Of a stretch of 6,397 nt of DNA, positions 1 to 5,323 are shown piece after piece (the stretch's first letter is position 1; the number at the start of each line of letters is the position of its first letter). The notes below the pieces were generated by a model. It searched no databases. It was not told the origin of the DNA and saw nothing but the letters and a program-made list of their open reading frames with translations. This stretch comes from Flavobacteriaceae bacterium (GTDB lineage: Bacteria; Bacteroidota; Bacteroidia; Flavobacteriales; Flavobacteriaceae), in NCBI GenBank assembly GCA_013042255.1, contig JABDQK010000281.1:1-6397 (forward strand). The letters are read 5' to 3'. Both the position numbers and the translations under genes were made by a program.

Positions 1-425
1 CCTATTAAAAGTACTTTTTTGTACTTCCCTGATTCTATATAGCGAGCTGCCGTAGACATTCCAAAAAGGAAATTAGAACAGGCTGCCTGTATATCGTATG
101 CAAAGGCATTTACTGCCCCTATTTTGGTTGCCACAAATACTGCTGTGGATGCAACTGGAAGATCGGGAGTGGCCGTCCCCAACAGAACCAGGTCGATCTC
201 AGCCGGATCGATATTGGATTTCGCTATCAGGTCCTCAGCGGCTTTTATAGCCATATAGGAAGTGCCTTTGTCTTTATCCTTAAGAATCCTGCGTTCTTTT
301 ATTCCTGTACGGGTGGTGATCCATTCATCTGTGGTTTCCACCATGGTTTCCAGGATCTTATTGGTTAACCTGTAGTCTGGCACAAAGGCCCCCACAGCTG
401 TAATCGCCGCTGTAATTTTGGTCAT
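1..425 (-). CDS. fabH: 3-oxoacyl-ACP synthase III (FabH, KAS III), 5' part; 3' end outside window
   Basis: FabH starts type II fatty acid synthesis in the cytoplasm by condensing an acyl-CoA primer with malonyl-ACP. The first 141 codons are present and the frame runs open off the left edge, so more than half of a roughly 330-residue enzyme is missing. The N-terminus reads MTKITAAITAVG, followed by EWITTRTGIKERR (W35 and R39 match the CoA-binding Trp/Arg of E. coli FabH). The active-site segment is DIQAACSNFLFG with nucleophile Cys116; the His and Asn of the triad lie outside the window. The residue two after Cys is Asn, where Gly is nearly always found. The ATG is chosen because the family N-terminus begins right there. 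An intrinsic terminator lies upstream, between rpmF and this gene, so a separate promoter is inferred. The family is certain; assignment to KAS III over a paralogue is very likely. Confidence 0.95.
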   Translation of the reverse strand, partial: MTKITAAITAVGAFVPDYRLTNKILETMVETTDEWITTRTGIKERRILKDKDKGTSYMAIKAAEDLIAKSNIDPAEIDLVLLGTATPDLPVASTAVFVATKIGAVNAFAYDIQAACSNFLFGMSTAARYIESGKYKKVLLI

Positions 426-544
426 GCGAACAAGAGTTTTTTATACGGAAACCTTCAAAAATGCTCCAAAAGTGTTGAAAAATAATGATTTTTTATGACT
501 TTTAGCCTAAAATGCTGCTTTTTCAGTCTATGGCAAAAGTCCAT
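426..544 (-). other. fabH upstream region, no clear promoter
   Basis: This AT-rich stretch lies between the rpmF terminator and the fabH start and must hold the fabH promoter if the terminator works. I see only one-mismatch versions of the Bacteroidota -7 element TAnnTTTG on the minus strand: CATTTTTG at 456-463 and CACTTTTG at 467-474. Neither has a TTG at the right distance upstream. No Shine-Dalgarno sequence precedes the ATG, only an A-rich leader. No small gene or RNA is recognisable. Confidence 0.35.
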
Positions 545-574
545 AAAAAAACTCCCATTGTGGCTAATGGGAGT
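545..574 (-). terminator. intrinsic terminator after rpmF
   Basis: Bases 551-559 (ACTCCCATT) pair perfectly with 566-574 (AATGGGAGT) around a six-base loop. On the minus strand the stem is followed directly by six T residues (545-550 read in reverse). It begins about 20 bases after the rpmF stop codon. A nine-pair stem plus a U-tract is a standard Rho-independent terminator and should end the DUF177-rpmF transcript before fabH. Confidence 0.85.
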
Positions 575-594
575 CTTAGATATCATATACAAAC

Positions 595-789
595 TTAGGC
601 CGATTCTTCCGCTTTGTCAATAAGCACCTGTCCACGATAGTATAATTTGCCTTCGTGCCAGTGAGCCCTATGGTACAAATGTACTTCCCCGGTTGTTGGG
701 TCTTTTGCAAGGGTTGGAGCTACAGCCTTATAATGTGTTCTTCTTTTGTCTCTTCTGGTTCTGGAAATCTTCCTTTTAGGATGTGCCAT
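595..789 (-). CDS. rpmF: 50S ribosomal protein L32
   Basis: L32 is a small basic protein of the large ribosomal subunit. The 64-residue product begins [20 protein letters not shown], the highly conserved L32 N-terminus (usually MAVPKRRTSKxRRxxRRTH). It continues through [17 protein letters not shown], as in Bacteroidota L32. It contains no cysteine, so it is the C-minus, non-zinc-ribbon form; zinc-binding L32 proteins carry two CxxC pairs in this part. The gene starts eight bases after the DUF177 stop codon, with which it forms a two-gene transcription unit, and is closed by a strong terminator. Length and start agree with the family. Confidence 0.98.
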   Translation of the reverse strand: MAHPKRKISRTRRDKRRTHYKAVAPTLAKDPTTGEVHLYHRAHWHEGKLYYRGQVLIDKAEESA

Positions 790-797
790 CGTGACTT

Positions 798-1331
798 TTA
801 TTTATCCGTTAGTAAATTTTTTAAAGCATCCCATCGGGGATCCGTATTGTTGTCGTTGTTATTTGATTCTTTTGGCTGCAGTTCTTCGAGCTTCTTTAAA
901 GCTTCCGACTTCAGCGTTCCGTCTTCCACCCCGGGGTGAATTCGTTTTTGTGGAACAGCAAGTACAAGCATCTCGTAAATATACTGCGCAATGTTAATCT
1001 GATGTTCCCCATGAGGAATAACCAGGATCTCATCATCCTCATCATTGTAAACTTCTCCGAACTTTACAACAAGCGGTAAAGATCCCGAAACTTCCTGATC
1101 AAAGGGTTCATTGGTAAGGTCGCAGGCAACATTCACCGTGCCTTGAGCTTCCATTTCCAGTTCCATTACTGTACTCGTTTTGTTAAAATGAACCTTTATC
1201 GAAATATCGGCTTCATTAAACTCATAGTACTCAAAAGATTCAAAGAACGAATTATTTATTTGATACTCAAACGAGTGTGCCCCTTCTTTTAATCCTGAAA
1301 AAGGAATTGTAAATTCCTTATGCGTCGTCAT
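798..1331 (-). CDS. DUF177 / YceD family protein (large ribosomal subunit RNA accumulation)
   Basis: The product has 177 residues and belongs to the DUF177 (YceD) family, whose members in bacteria and plastids are linked to 23S rRNA processing or accumulation. The biochemical role is not settled. Visible marks are the central [15 protein letters not shown] segment (Cys70), matching the conserved C-x-L region of the family, an acidic stretch around residues 95-101 (YNDEDDE), and the C-terminal motif [11 protein letters not shown] at 164-174. A low-complexity Asn/Asp-rich linker (NNNDNNTD, 157-164) precedes that motif. The gene sits directly upstream of rpmF with an eight-base gap, the same pairing as in E. 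coli and many other bacteria, which supports the assignment. A near-consensus promoter lies 24 bases upstream. The family is secure; the function comes from homologues. Confidence 0.93.
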   Translation of the reverse strand: MTTHKEFTIPFSGLKEGAHSFEYQINNSFFESFEYYEFNEADISIKVHFNKTSTVMELEMEAQGTVNVACDLTNEPFDQEVSGSLPLVVKFGEVYNDEDDEILVIPHGEHQINIAQYIYEMLVLAVPQKRIHPGVEDGTLKSEALKKLEELQPKESNNNDNNTDPRWDALKNLLTDK

Positions 1332-1354
1332 TGTCTACAATCGTTTAAGGCGTG

Positions 1355-1384
1355 CAAAGATAAATTATTTTTGCCAATTGCAAA
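1355..1384 (-). promoter_or_regulatory. Bacteroidota-type promoter for the DUF177-rpmF unit
   Basis: On the minus strand the -7 element TATCTTTG (1355-1362) matches the Bacteroidota consensus TAnnTTTG exactly. It is preceded, after 18 bases, by TTTG (1381-1384), matching the -33 element. This predicts a transcript start near 1348-1350 and a leader of about 20 bases before the DUF177 ATG. A strong match suits a ribosomal protein operon. The remaining bases up to the pdxA stop hold no gene I can support. Confidence 0.7.
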
Positions 1385-1444
1385 TCAATTTGTCAATTAT
1401 TTAGGCCTCTTCCCGTGAAGAAGTTGCCAAATACCGGGCAATCT

Positions 1445-2497
1445 CTAAGAAGCTCTTGCATTTTGCTTCCTTAATGGATTTTTTGAAATCTCTTCGTAGT
1501 CCCTTCGGTTCCTGTAAATCTTTATCCCCATGAATACTGCTTCCTTGAAGGAACCTGCATCTGCCTGGCCCTTGCCTGCAATTTCATAAGCGGTGCCGTG
1601 ATCCGGGGAAGTCCTTACCCGGTTCAATCCCGCAGTAAAGTTCACCCCCCGACCAAAGGACAGGGTCTTAAATGGAATTAGTCCCTGGTCATGGTATGCT
1701 GCCAGGATGGCATCAAATTGCTTATATACATCAGAACCAAAAAAACTATCGGCAGCATAAGGACCGAAAATCAATTTTCCGTTATCGACCATTTCTTTGA
1801 TGACGGGTCTCAAAACCTCATCATCTTCCTTCCCAATTACTCCATCGTCTCCACTATGAGGATTGATTCCCAGCATGGCAATCTTTGGTTTCCTTATCGA
1901 AAAATCCATTTTCAGGCTTTTCTCTATGATATCGATCTTATTTCTGATCAGCTTGGAAGTAATATTCGCAGCCACATCCTTTACTGCTACATGGTCTGTG
2001 AGAAGCCCTACTTTCAGGGAGTCCGTGACCATGAACATCAAACTTTCGCCACCGAGTTCACGGGCCAGATAGTCGGTATGGCCGGGGAAATTGAAGTCCT
2101 CGGCCTGAATATTTTTTTTGTTAATCGGAGCCGTTACCAAAATGTCAATTTCACTATTCTGAAGCGCTTTTACCGCAGCTTTTAAAGAGCGGATCGCATA
2201 TTTTCCTGCCTCTTCTGTAGCCTTTCCGTATTCAATGGAAGGAGTTTCCTTCCAGACATTTACAACATTGATCTTCCCTGCTATAGCCTGAGACGCTCGC
2301 TCCACACCATGAAAAGTAATCTTAATTCCCAGGTCGTTTTTCTGCTGACTAATTGTTTTATTGGAAGCAAAAATAACCGGAGTGCACAACTCCAGCATTC
2401 TGCTGTCCTCAAAAGTCTTCAGAATCACTTCACAGCCAATGCCATTGAGGTCTCCCACAGAGATCCCTACCGTAATATTTGCACTTTCCTTCTTCAT
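1445..2497 (-). CDS. pdxA: 4-hydroxythreonine-4-phosphate dehydrogenase (PdxA)
   Basis: PdxA oxidises 4-phosphohydroxy-L-threonine with NAD(P)+; the product then condenses with deoxyxylulose 5-phosphate via PdxJ to form pyridoxine 5'-phosphate. From the start chosen here the product has 350 residues, normal for the family. Seen in the sequence: VGISVGDLNGIG near the N-terminus; PGHTDYLA (His140, substrate phosphate); TDHVAVKD (His169), GINPHSGD (His214) and AAYHDQGLIPFK (His269), which match the three divalent-metal histidines of E. coli PdxA; and the C-terminal TSPDHGTAYEIAGKG. An in-frame ATG at 2548 would add 17 residues (MPAAVISRVKGKVKTRY). I prefer 2497 because the residues after it fit the family N-terminus and the predicted transcript start (about 2559) would leave only about ten bases before the upstream ATG. 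The gene is divergent from ribE. No convincing terminator follows it. Confidence 0.95.
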   Translation of the reverse strand: MKKESANITVGISVGDLNGIGCEVILKTFEDSRMLELCTPVIFASNKTISQQKNDLGIKITFHGVERASQAIAGKINVVNVWKETPSIEYGKATEEAGKYAIRSLKAAVKALQNSEIDILVTAPINKKNIQAEDFNFPGHTDYLARELGGESLMFMVTDSLKVGLLTDHVAVKDVAANITSKLIRNKIDIIEKSLKMDFSIRKPKIAMLGINPHSGDDGVIGKEDDEVLRPVIKEMVDNGKLIFGPYAADSFFGSDVYKQFDAILAAYHDQGLIPFKTLSFGRGVNFTAGLNRVRTSPDHGTAYEIAGKGQADAGSFKEAVFMGIKIYRNRRDYEEISKNPLRKQNARAS

Positions 2498-2514
2498 ATA
2501 TCTGGTCTTTACCT

Positions 2515-2522
2515 TACCTTTG
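2515..2522 (+). promoter_or_regulatory. ribE: candidate -7 element for ribE
   Basis: TACCTTTG on the plus strand is an exact TAnnTTTG match, about 104 bases before the ribE ATG. No TTG lies at the expected distance upstream, so the assignment is weak. If used, the ribE leader would be about 95 bases long, would contain both arms of the inverted repeat at 2538-2596, and would overlap the start of the pdxA transcript on the opposite strand. Confidence 0.3.
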
Positions 2523-2537
2523 ACTCTCGAAATTACC

Positions 2538-2596
2538 GCTGCCGGCATTTCGATTTATTTAGTTCAAAAATAAGGTATAAAGACCTTCCCGGCAGC
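2538..2596. repeat. 8-base inverted repeat spanning the pdxA/ribE control region
   Basis: GCTGCCGG at 2538-2545 and its exact reverse complement CCGGCAGC at 2589-2596 are separated by 43 bases. The centre of symmetry is base 2567, inside the candidate pdxA -7 element. The arms are GC-rich within an otherwise AT-rich region. Possible roles are paired operator half-sites or a long-range stem in a ribE leader RNA. Chance is not excluded. Confidence 0.4.
2565..2572 (-). promoter_or_regulatory. pdxA: candidate -7 element for pdxA
   Basis: TATTTTTG on the minus strand is an exact match to TAnnTTTG. No clean TTG is present at the -33 position, which instead overlaps one arm of the inverted repeat (2589-2596). 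The predicted transcript start near 2559 gives about 60 bases of leader before the preferred pdxA ATG. Confidence 0.45.
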
Positions 2597-2625
2597 TAAA
2601 AAACCTCTTTTTTAAATCCCCTGAA

Positions 2626-3213
2626 ATGTTTACAGGAATAATAGAAACCCTTGGTAAGGTCACACAACTAAAACAGGAAGGAAGCAATCTGCACATTACG
2701 ATCTCTTCCCAACTGGCATCAGAACTCAAGATTGATCAGAGCGTATCTCATAATGGTGTTTGTCTTACCGTAGTAGGAGTTGAAGAAGATGAATATCAGG
2801 TTACAGCTATCGAGGAAACTCTGCTAAAATCAAACCTGGGTGATCTCAAAACCGGCGACCTTGTAAACCTTGAACGCGCAATGATTCTGGGCACCCGACT
2901 CGATGGCCACATCGTCCAGGGCCATGTAGATACCACCGGGACATGTACGAAAATTGAACAAAAAGATGGGAGTTGGTACTTTACCTTCAGCTACCTGGCC
3001 AAGGCAGATCAAGTTACCATAGAAAAGGGTTCCATCACTGTGGATGGAGTTAGTCTTACCGTGGTTGATTCTGAAAAAGACAGCTTTAGTGTTGCCATTA
3101 TTCCGTATACCTATGAGAATACCCGGTTTAAACAATACAAAACCGGCAGCAGGGTGAATCTGGAATTTGATGTCATCGGGAAATACGTTGCCCGACTCCT
3201 GAAAAACCAATGA
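2626..3213 (+). CDS. ribE: riboflavin synthase, alpha subunit
   Basis: This enzyme forms riboflavin by dismutation of two 6,7-dimethyl-8-ribityllumazine molecules, normally as a cytosolic trimer. The 195-residue product has the family's two tandem lumazine-binding barrels. Barrel 1 opens with MFTGIIE and contains SVSHNGVCLTVV (39-50); barrel 2 contains the matching SITVDGVSLTVV (136-147). Cys46 and His100 (in GHIVQGHVDTTG) match Cys48 and His102 of the E. coli enzyme. The ATG is certain because MFTGI is the invariant N-terminus. The gene stands alone, away from other rib genes, and is divergent from pdxA, which serves another cofactor pathway. The only potential leader is short, and I see no FMN riboswitch in it. 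No Shine-Dalgarno sequence is visible. The symbol is ribE in most genomes and ribC in E. coli. Confidence 0.97.
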   Translation: MFTGIIETLGKVTQLKQEGSNLHITISSQLASELKIDQSVSHNGVCLTVVGVEEDEYQVTAIEETLLKSNLGDLKTGDLVNLERAMILGTRLDGHIVQGHVDTTGTCTKIEQKDGSWYFTFSYLAKADQVTIEKGSITVDGVSLTVVDSEKDSFSVAIIPYTYENTRFKQYKTGSRVNLEFDVIGKYVARLLKNQ

Positions 3214-3216
3214 ATT

Positions 3217-3237
3217 AAATTAGACGCTCCCTAATTT
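3217..3237. terminator. possible bidirectional terminator between convergent ribE and the ATP-grasp gene
   Basis: AAATTAG (3217-3223) and CTAATTT (3231-3237) form a perfect seven-pair stem with a seven-base loop. It lies between the converging stop codons and includes the TAG stop of the minus-strand gene. The stem has a single G-C pair and only short T runs follow, so it would be weak. Position favours a terminator role more than stability does. Confidence 0.4.
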
Positions 3238-4427
3238 TCAAAGAAACTAATGGAAGACCCTATCCAAGTGTCTTCAGTTAGATGAGAAACATTGATCATA
3301 GGGCCTTTCCCCATCCTTGTGAGGTTGATCACCGGTTTTAATTTTCCCTCCGCCTCATTCCAGATATAGAGGATGCGCAATTCTACCTTTGCGCTTTTGT
3401 CGGTTTTGGTTTTAATCAACGGAGCATAGGTGACCTTTTTCTGCAGCATATAGTTTTTCCGGTCTTGTATAGAATTGAGTAATTCCCATGTTGGCTCGAG
3501 GTTCACACCTTTTCCAGCAAAAGAGAAAAGGGGTTTGAGAACGTATTGCGCCAGGTCTATGTCCTTTGGGATCTCATCGAGGTAATATGAATCAGGGACG
3601 CTTTCATGGGAGAGCATAGGCATGATACATTTGGAGATCATAAAAAACCAGTCGGGGTTGGTAATCCAGGTCACATCGAGATCGTCAAAGATGTTGAAGT
3701 TGGTCTTCAGGTCTTTAAACTGATACAAGTCATCAAATATCACACGATTGTATATGCGATGTATCCTGATTTTCCGACCCTCCTTTTCGTAATACAGCTT
3801 ATTTCCTTCTTTGATCACCCTTGTCATGCATACAACGTCAATCCCCAGAGCCTGATGGGTTGCAGAGAAATCGATCCGTGTTTTTTGTTTTTCGGGATAT
3901 ATCTCCATCAAAATGACATTTTCCGGATCCTCGTCTCCCAGGATCACTTCTTTGAGGGCATTGAAATAAGTCTCTTCTGTATGACCTCCTAAAAAATAAT
4001 GAAAACCGTTTTCAGGAAGGCTGGGATAGCACTTTTGATACGCTTTGGCGAGAAAGGGCTGATAACAAAACAGGGAAGGAAATGCCTGTAATTCTATGAG
4101 TTGTGGACTCAGATTTCCATGTTCATCTTCGCAAATCCCAAAATCGATCCCCAGGAAATGCGGATTGCCCACCGGGGTAGGAGAATGCAAGTGTTTAGGC
4201 ATAAAGCGCTGTCTGACAGCTTCGAATTCCAGGTCATCCAATTGTTCCAGGATGGCATTGCAGGCGGCATGCACTTTTTCTCTCATGTCCCGGTCTATAA
4301 AGACAGGGGTTTCTGAAATACGGAAAGGACATGGCTCCCCAAAAGTCTCTAAAACCTCCTTTTGAAGCCTTTCGTAATGGGCCTCGTTAAACCCGGCGTT
4401 AAAAGCCTCTCTAATTTTCGGTATCAT
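3231..4427 (-). CDS. ATP-grasp-like ligase of an uncharacterised family
   Basis: This 398-residue protein has no signal peptide or membrane segment. Its C-terminal part resembles an ATP-grasp ligase, the fold that joins a carboxylate to an amine through an acyl phosphate. The marks are YVLKPLFSFAGKGV (295-308; Lys298 as ATP-contacting Lys, then a Gly-rich loop), YMLQKKV (326-332; hinge-like strand), VELRILYIW (348-356) and LTRMGKGPMINVSH (369-382; Arg and Asn where metal and substrate ligands usually lie). The closing Gly-Gly common after that Asn is absent. The N-terminal part (about 1-250) is unfamiliar; likely conserved pieces are LGIDFGICED (92-101), PQLIELQAFPSLF (108-120) and RIYNRVIFDDL (224-234). 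Its ATG overlaps the stop of the upstream amidotransferase-like gene by four bases (ATGA), so the two are probably translationally coupled. The substrate is unknown. The family call rests on motifs read by eye. Confidence 0.6.
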   Translation of the reverse strand: MIPKIREAFNAGFNEAHYERLQKEVLETFGEPCPFRISETPVFIDRDMREKVHAACNAILEQLDDLEFEAVRQRFMPKHLHSPTPVGNPHFLGIDFGICEDEHGNLSPQLIELQAFPSLFCYQPFLAKAYQKCYPSLPENGFHYFLGGHTEETYFNALKEVILGDEDPENVILMEIYPEKQKTRIDFSATHQALGIDVVCMTRVIKEGNKLYYEKEGRKIRIHRIYNRVIFDDLYQFKDLKTNFNIFDDLDVTWITNPDWFFMISKCIMPMLSHESVPDSYYLDEIPKDIDLAQYVLKPLFSFAGKGVNLEPTWELLNSIQDRKNYMLQKKVTYAPLIKTKTDKSAKVELRILYIWNEAEGKLKPVINLTRMGKGPMINVSHLTEDTWIGSSISFFEN

Positions 4428-5260
4428 ACAGAGACAGGGGTTTGATGGTCAATGGCATCTGCTGCCTGCTGAAGAAATTTAGGAATAATCGTCCTGTTTG
4501 TCCTCAGGATTTTATCATCGTCATCGAGGTGGGTCATCATATCCAGATATTTCTTTTTCCCGTGGTGTTTGATTATATGTGCACGCTTATCGGCCCTCTT
4601 AAAATAGCGCATCATTCCTTCCGAATCTGCCTCGGGATGGAATTGAACCCCAACGATCTCTTTTGAAAATCGTATCGCCATGATAGCCCGTTCCAAAGGA
4701 ACATGTGGTCTTTTCTTTTCCTTGCACAGAACACTGCACCCCAGACTTTTAAGTCGTTTCTTTTTAGGTTTAACAACCTGGTAATCTCTCGAATCTACAG
4801 CATAGAAGGGGTTTTGCAGACCTTCTAGTAAATACTCCTGCCTCCCTTTTTTTGTTTTATGAACGGGCATAATACCAAATGCCGTGGATTTTCTTTTGGT
4901 CACTTTTGCCAATTTCCAATGACCAATTGCCACCTGAAAAGAGTGGCAGATCAGGAATAAATATTTCTTGCGTTCCTCAAGCAGGTTGTGATCATAGATG
5001 GCATCGAGAAACCGATAGAATTTTTTTTCCCACTTCTCTCCTTTTGGCTTGGGAGAATCTGGTCCTCCGGAGGCGATAAAGATGTCAAAATCTTCAATTT
5101 CCGGTAGTTCGTGATGTACGCGAACATCAAAGATCTGGTAATCCCCATGAATATCATCGCGATTTAAAAACTGTTCTACCAGCATTTTAATACAGCGCAT
5201 CCCTTCGTTGGGCTGCCCCGCATTCATATCGAGGATGGCTATCTTATATGTTGAATGCAT
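4424..5260 (-). CDS. class-I glutamine amidotransferase-like protein
   Basis: The 278-residue cytosolic protein has the class-I amidotransferase plan, in which a Cys-His-Glu triad hydrolyses glutamine or a related gamma-glutamyl amide. Seen are an N-terminal strand KIAILDMNAG (6-15), IASGGPDSP (62-70; the usual SGGP loop near the oxyanion site), the nucleophile region LFLICHSFQVA (Cys105) and GVQFHPEAD with His208 and Glu210. All three catalytic residues are present. The elbow is unusual: the normal form is G-x-C-x-G, but here the flanking positions are Leu and Ser. About 68 residues follow the triad, rich in Lys, His and Asp (KHHGKKK, HLDDDDK), beyond where a minimal domain ends. The gene starts 63 bases after the ligase gene and overlaps the ATP-grasp gene by four bases. 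GMP synthase-like names would be misleading because no synthetase domain is attached. It could supply ammonia or act as a gamma-glutamyl hydrolase like PuuD. Confidence 0.8.
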   Translation of the reverse strand: MHSTYKIAILDMNAGQPNEGMRCIKMLVEQFLNRDDIHGDYQIFDVRVHHELPEIEDFDIFIASGGPDSPKPKGEKWEKKFYRFLDAIYDHNLLEERKKYLFLICHSFQVAIGHWKLAKVTKRKSTAFGIMPVHKTKKGRQEYLLEGLQNPFYAVDSRDYQVVKPKKKRLKSLGCSVLCKEKKRPHVPLERAIMAIRFSKEIVGVQFHPEADSEGMMRYFKRADKRAHIIKHHGKKKYLDMMTHLDDDDKILRTNRTIIPKFLQQAADAIDHQTPVSV

Positions 5261-5323
5261 GAATTTCTAATTTTCTCTCCCTGTAGGATGAATATTGATA
5301 AGTGATATTGTGATCTTCTTGAA

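Noticed and set aside
655..997. two plus-strand open frames opposite rpmF and DUF177
   Set aside because: Both are antisense to well-supported conserved genes, and their Cys/Ser/Phe-rich products are typical of shadow frames.
1375..1392. CAATTG palindrome and CAAAT/ATTTG inverted repeat at the DUF177 promoter as an operator
   Set aside because: They are short AT-rich symmetries of a kind expected often by chance in such DNA, and they overlap the promoter bases that already explain the sequence.
1408..1441. two small hairpins (TCTTC/GAAGA at 1408-1421 and TTGCC/GGCAA at 1424-1441) as a pdxA terminator
   Set aside because: Each has only five pairs and neither is followed by a T run on the minus strand, so intrinsic termination is not supported.
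1393..1461. 22-codon minus-strand frame overlapping the pdxA 3' end, with GGA a few bases before its ATG
   Set aside because: It is very short, matches nothing I recognise and overlaps pdxA out of frame. Chance is the simplest explanation.
1691..2185. 164-codon plus-strand open frame opposite pdxA
   Set aside because: It lies wholly antisense to a clear pdxA with all catalytic motifs, its product has no recognisable domain, and no promoter is visible. It is a shadow frame.
2597..2614. TAAAAAA/TTTTTTA hairpin upstream of ribE as an attenuator
   Set aside because: The seven pairs are all A-T and it lies 11 bases before the start codon. It is too weak to stop transcription and is probably base-composition noise.
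2549..2625. FMN riboswitch upstream of ribE
   Set aside because: The non-coding stretch is under 80 bases and none of the conserved RFN-element blocks are visible.
2830..3210. 126-codon minus-strand open frame opposite ribE
   Set aside because: It is fully antisense to riboflavin synthase and shows no domain or control signal of its own.
3606..3992. 128-codon plus-strand open frame opposite the ATP-grasp-like gene
   Set aside because: The minus-strand frame is longer, has ligase-like motifs and is coupled to its neighbour. The plus-strand product looks like antisense translation.
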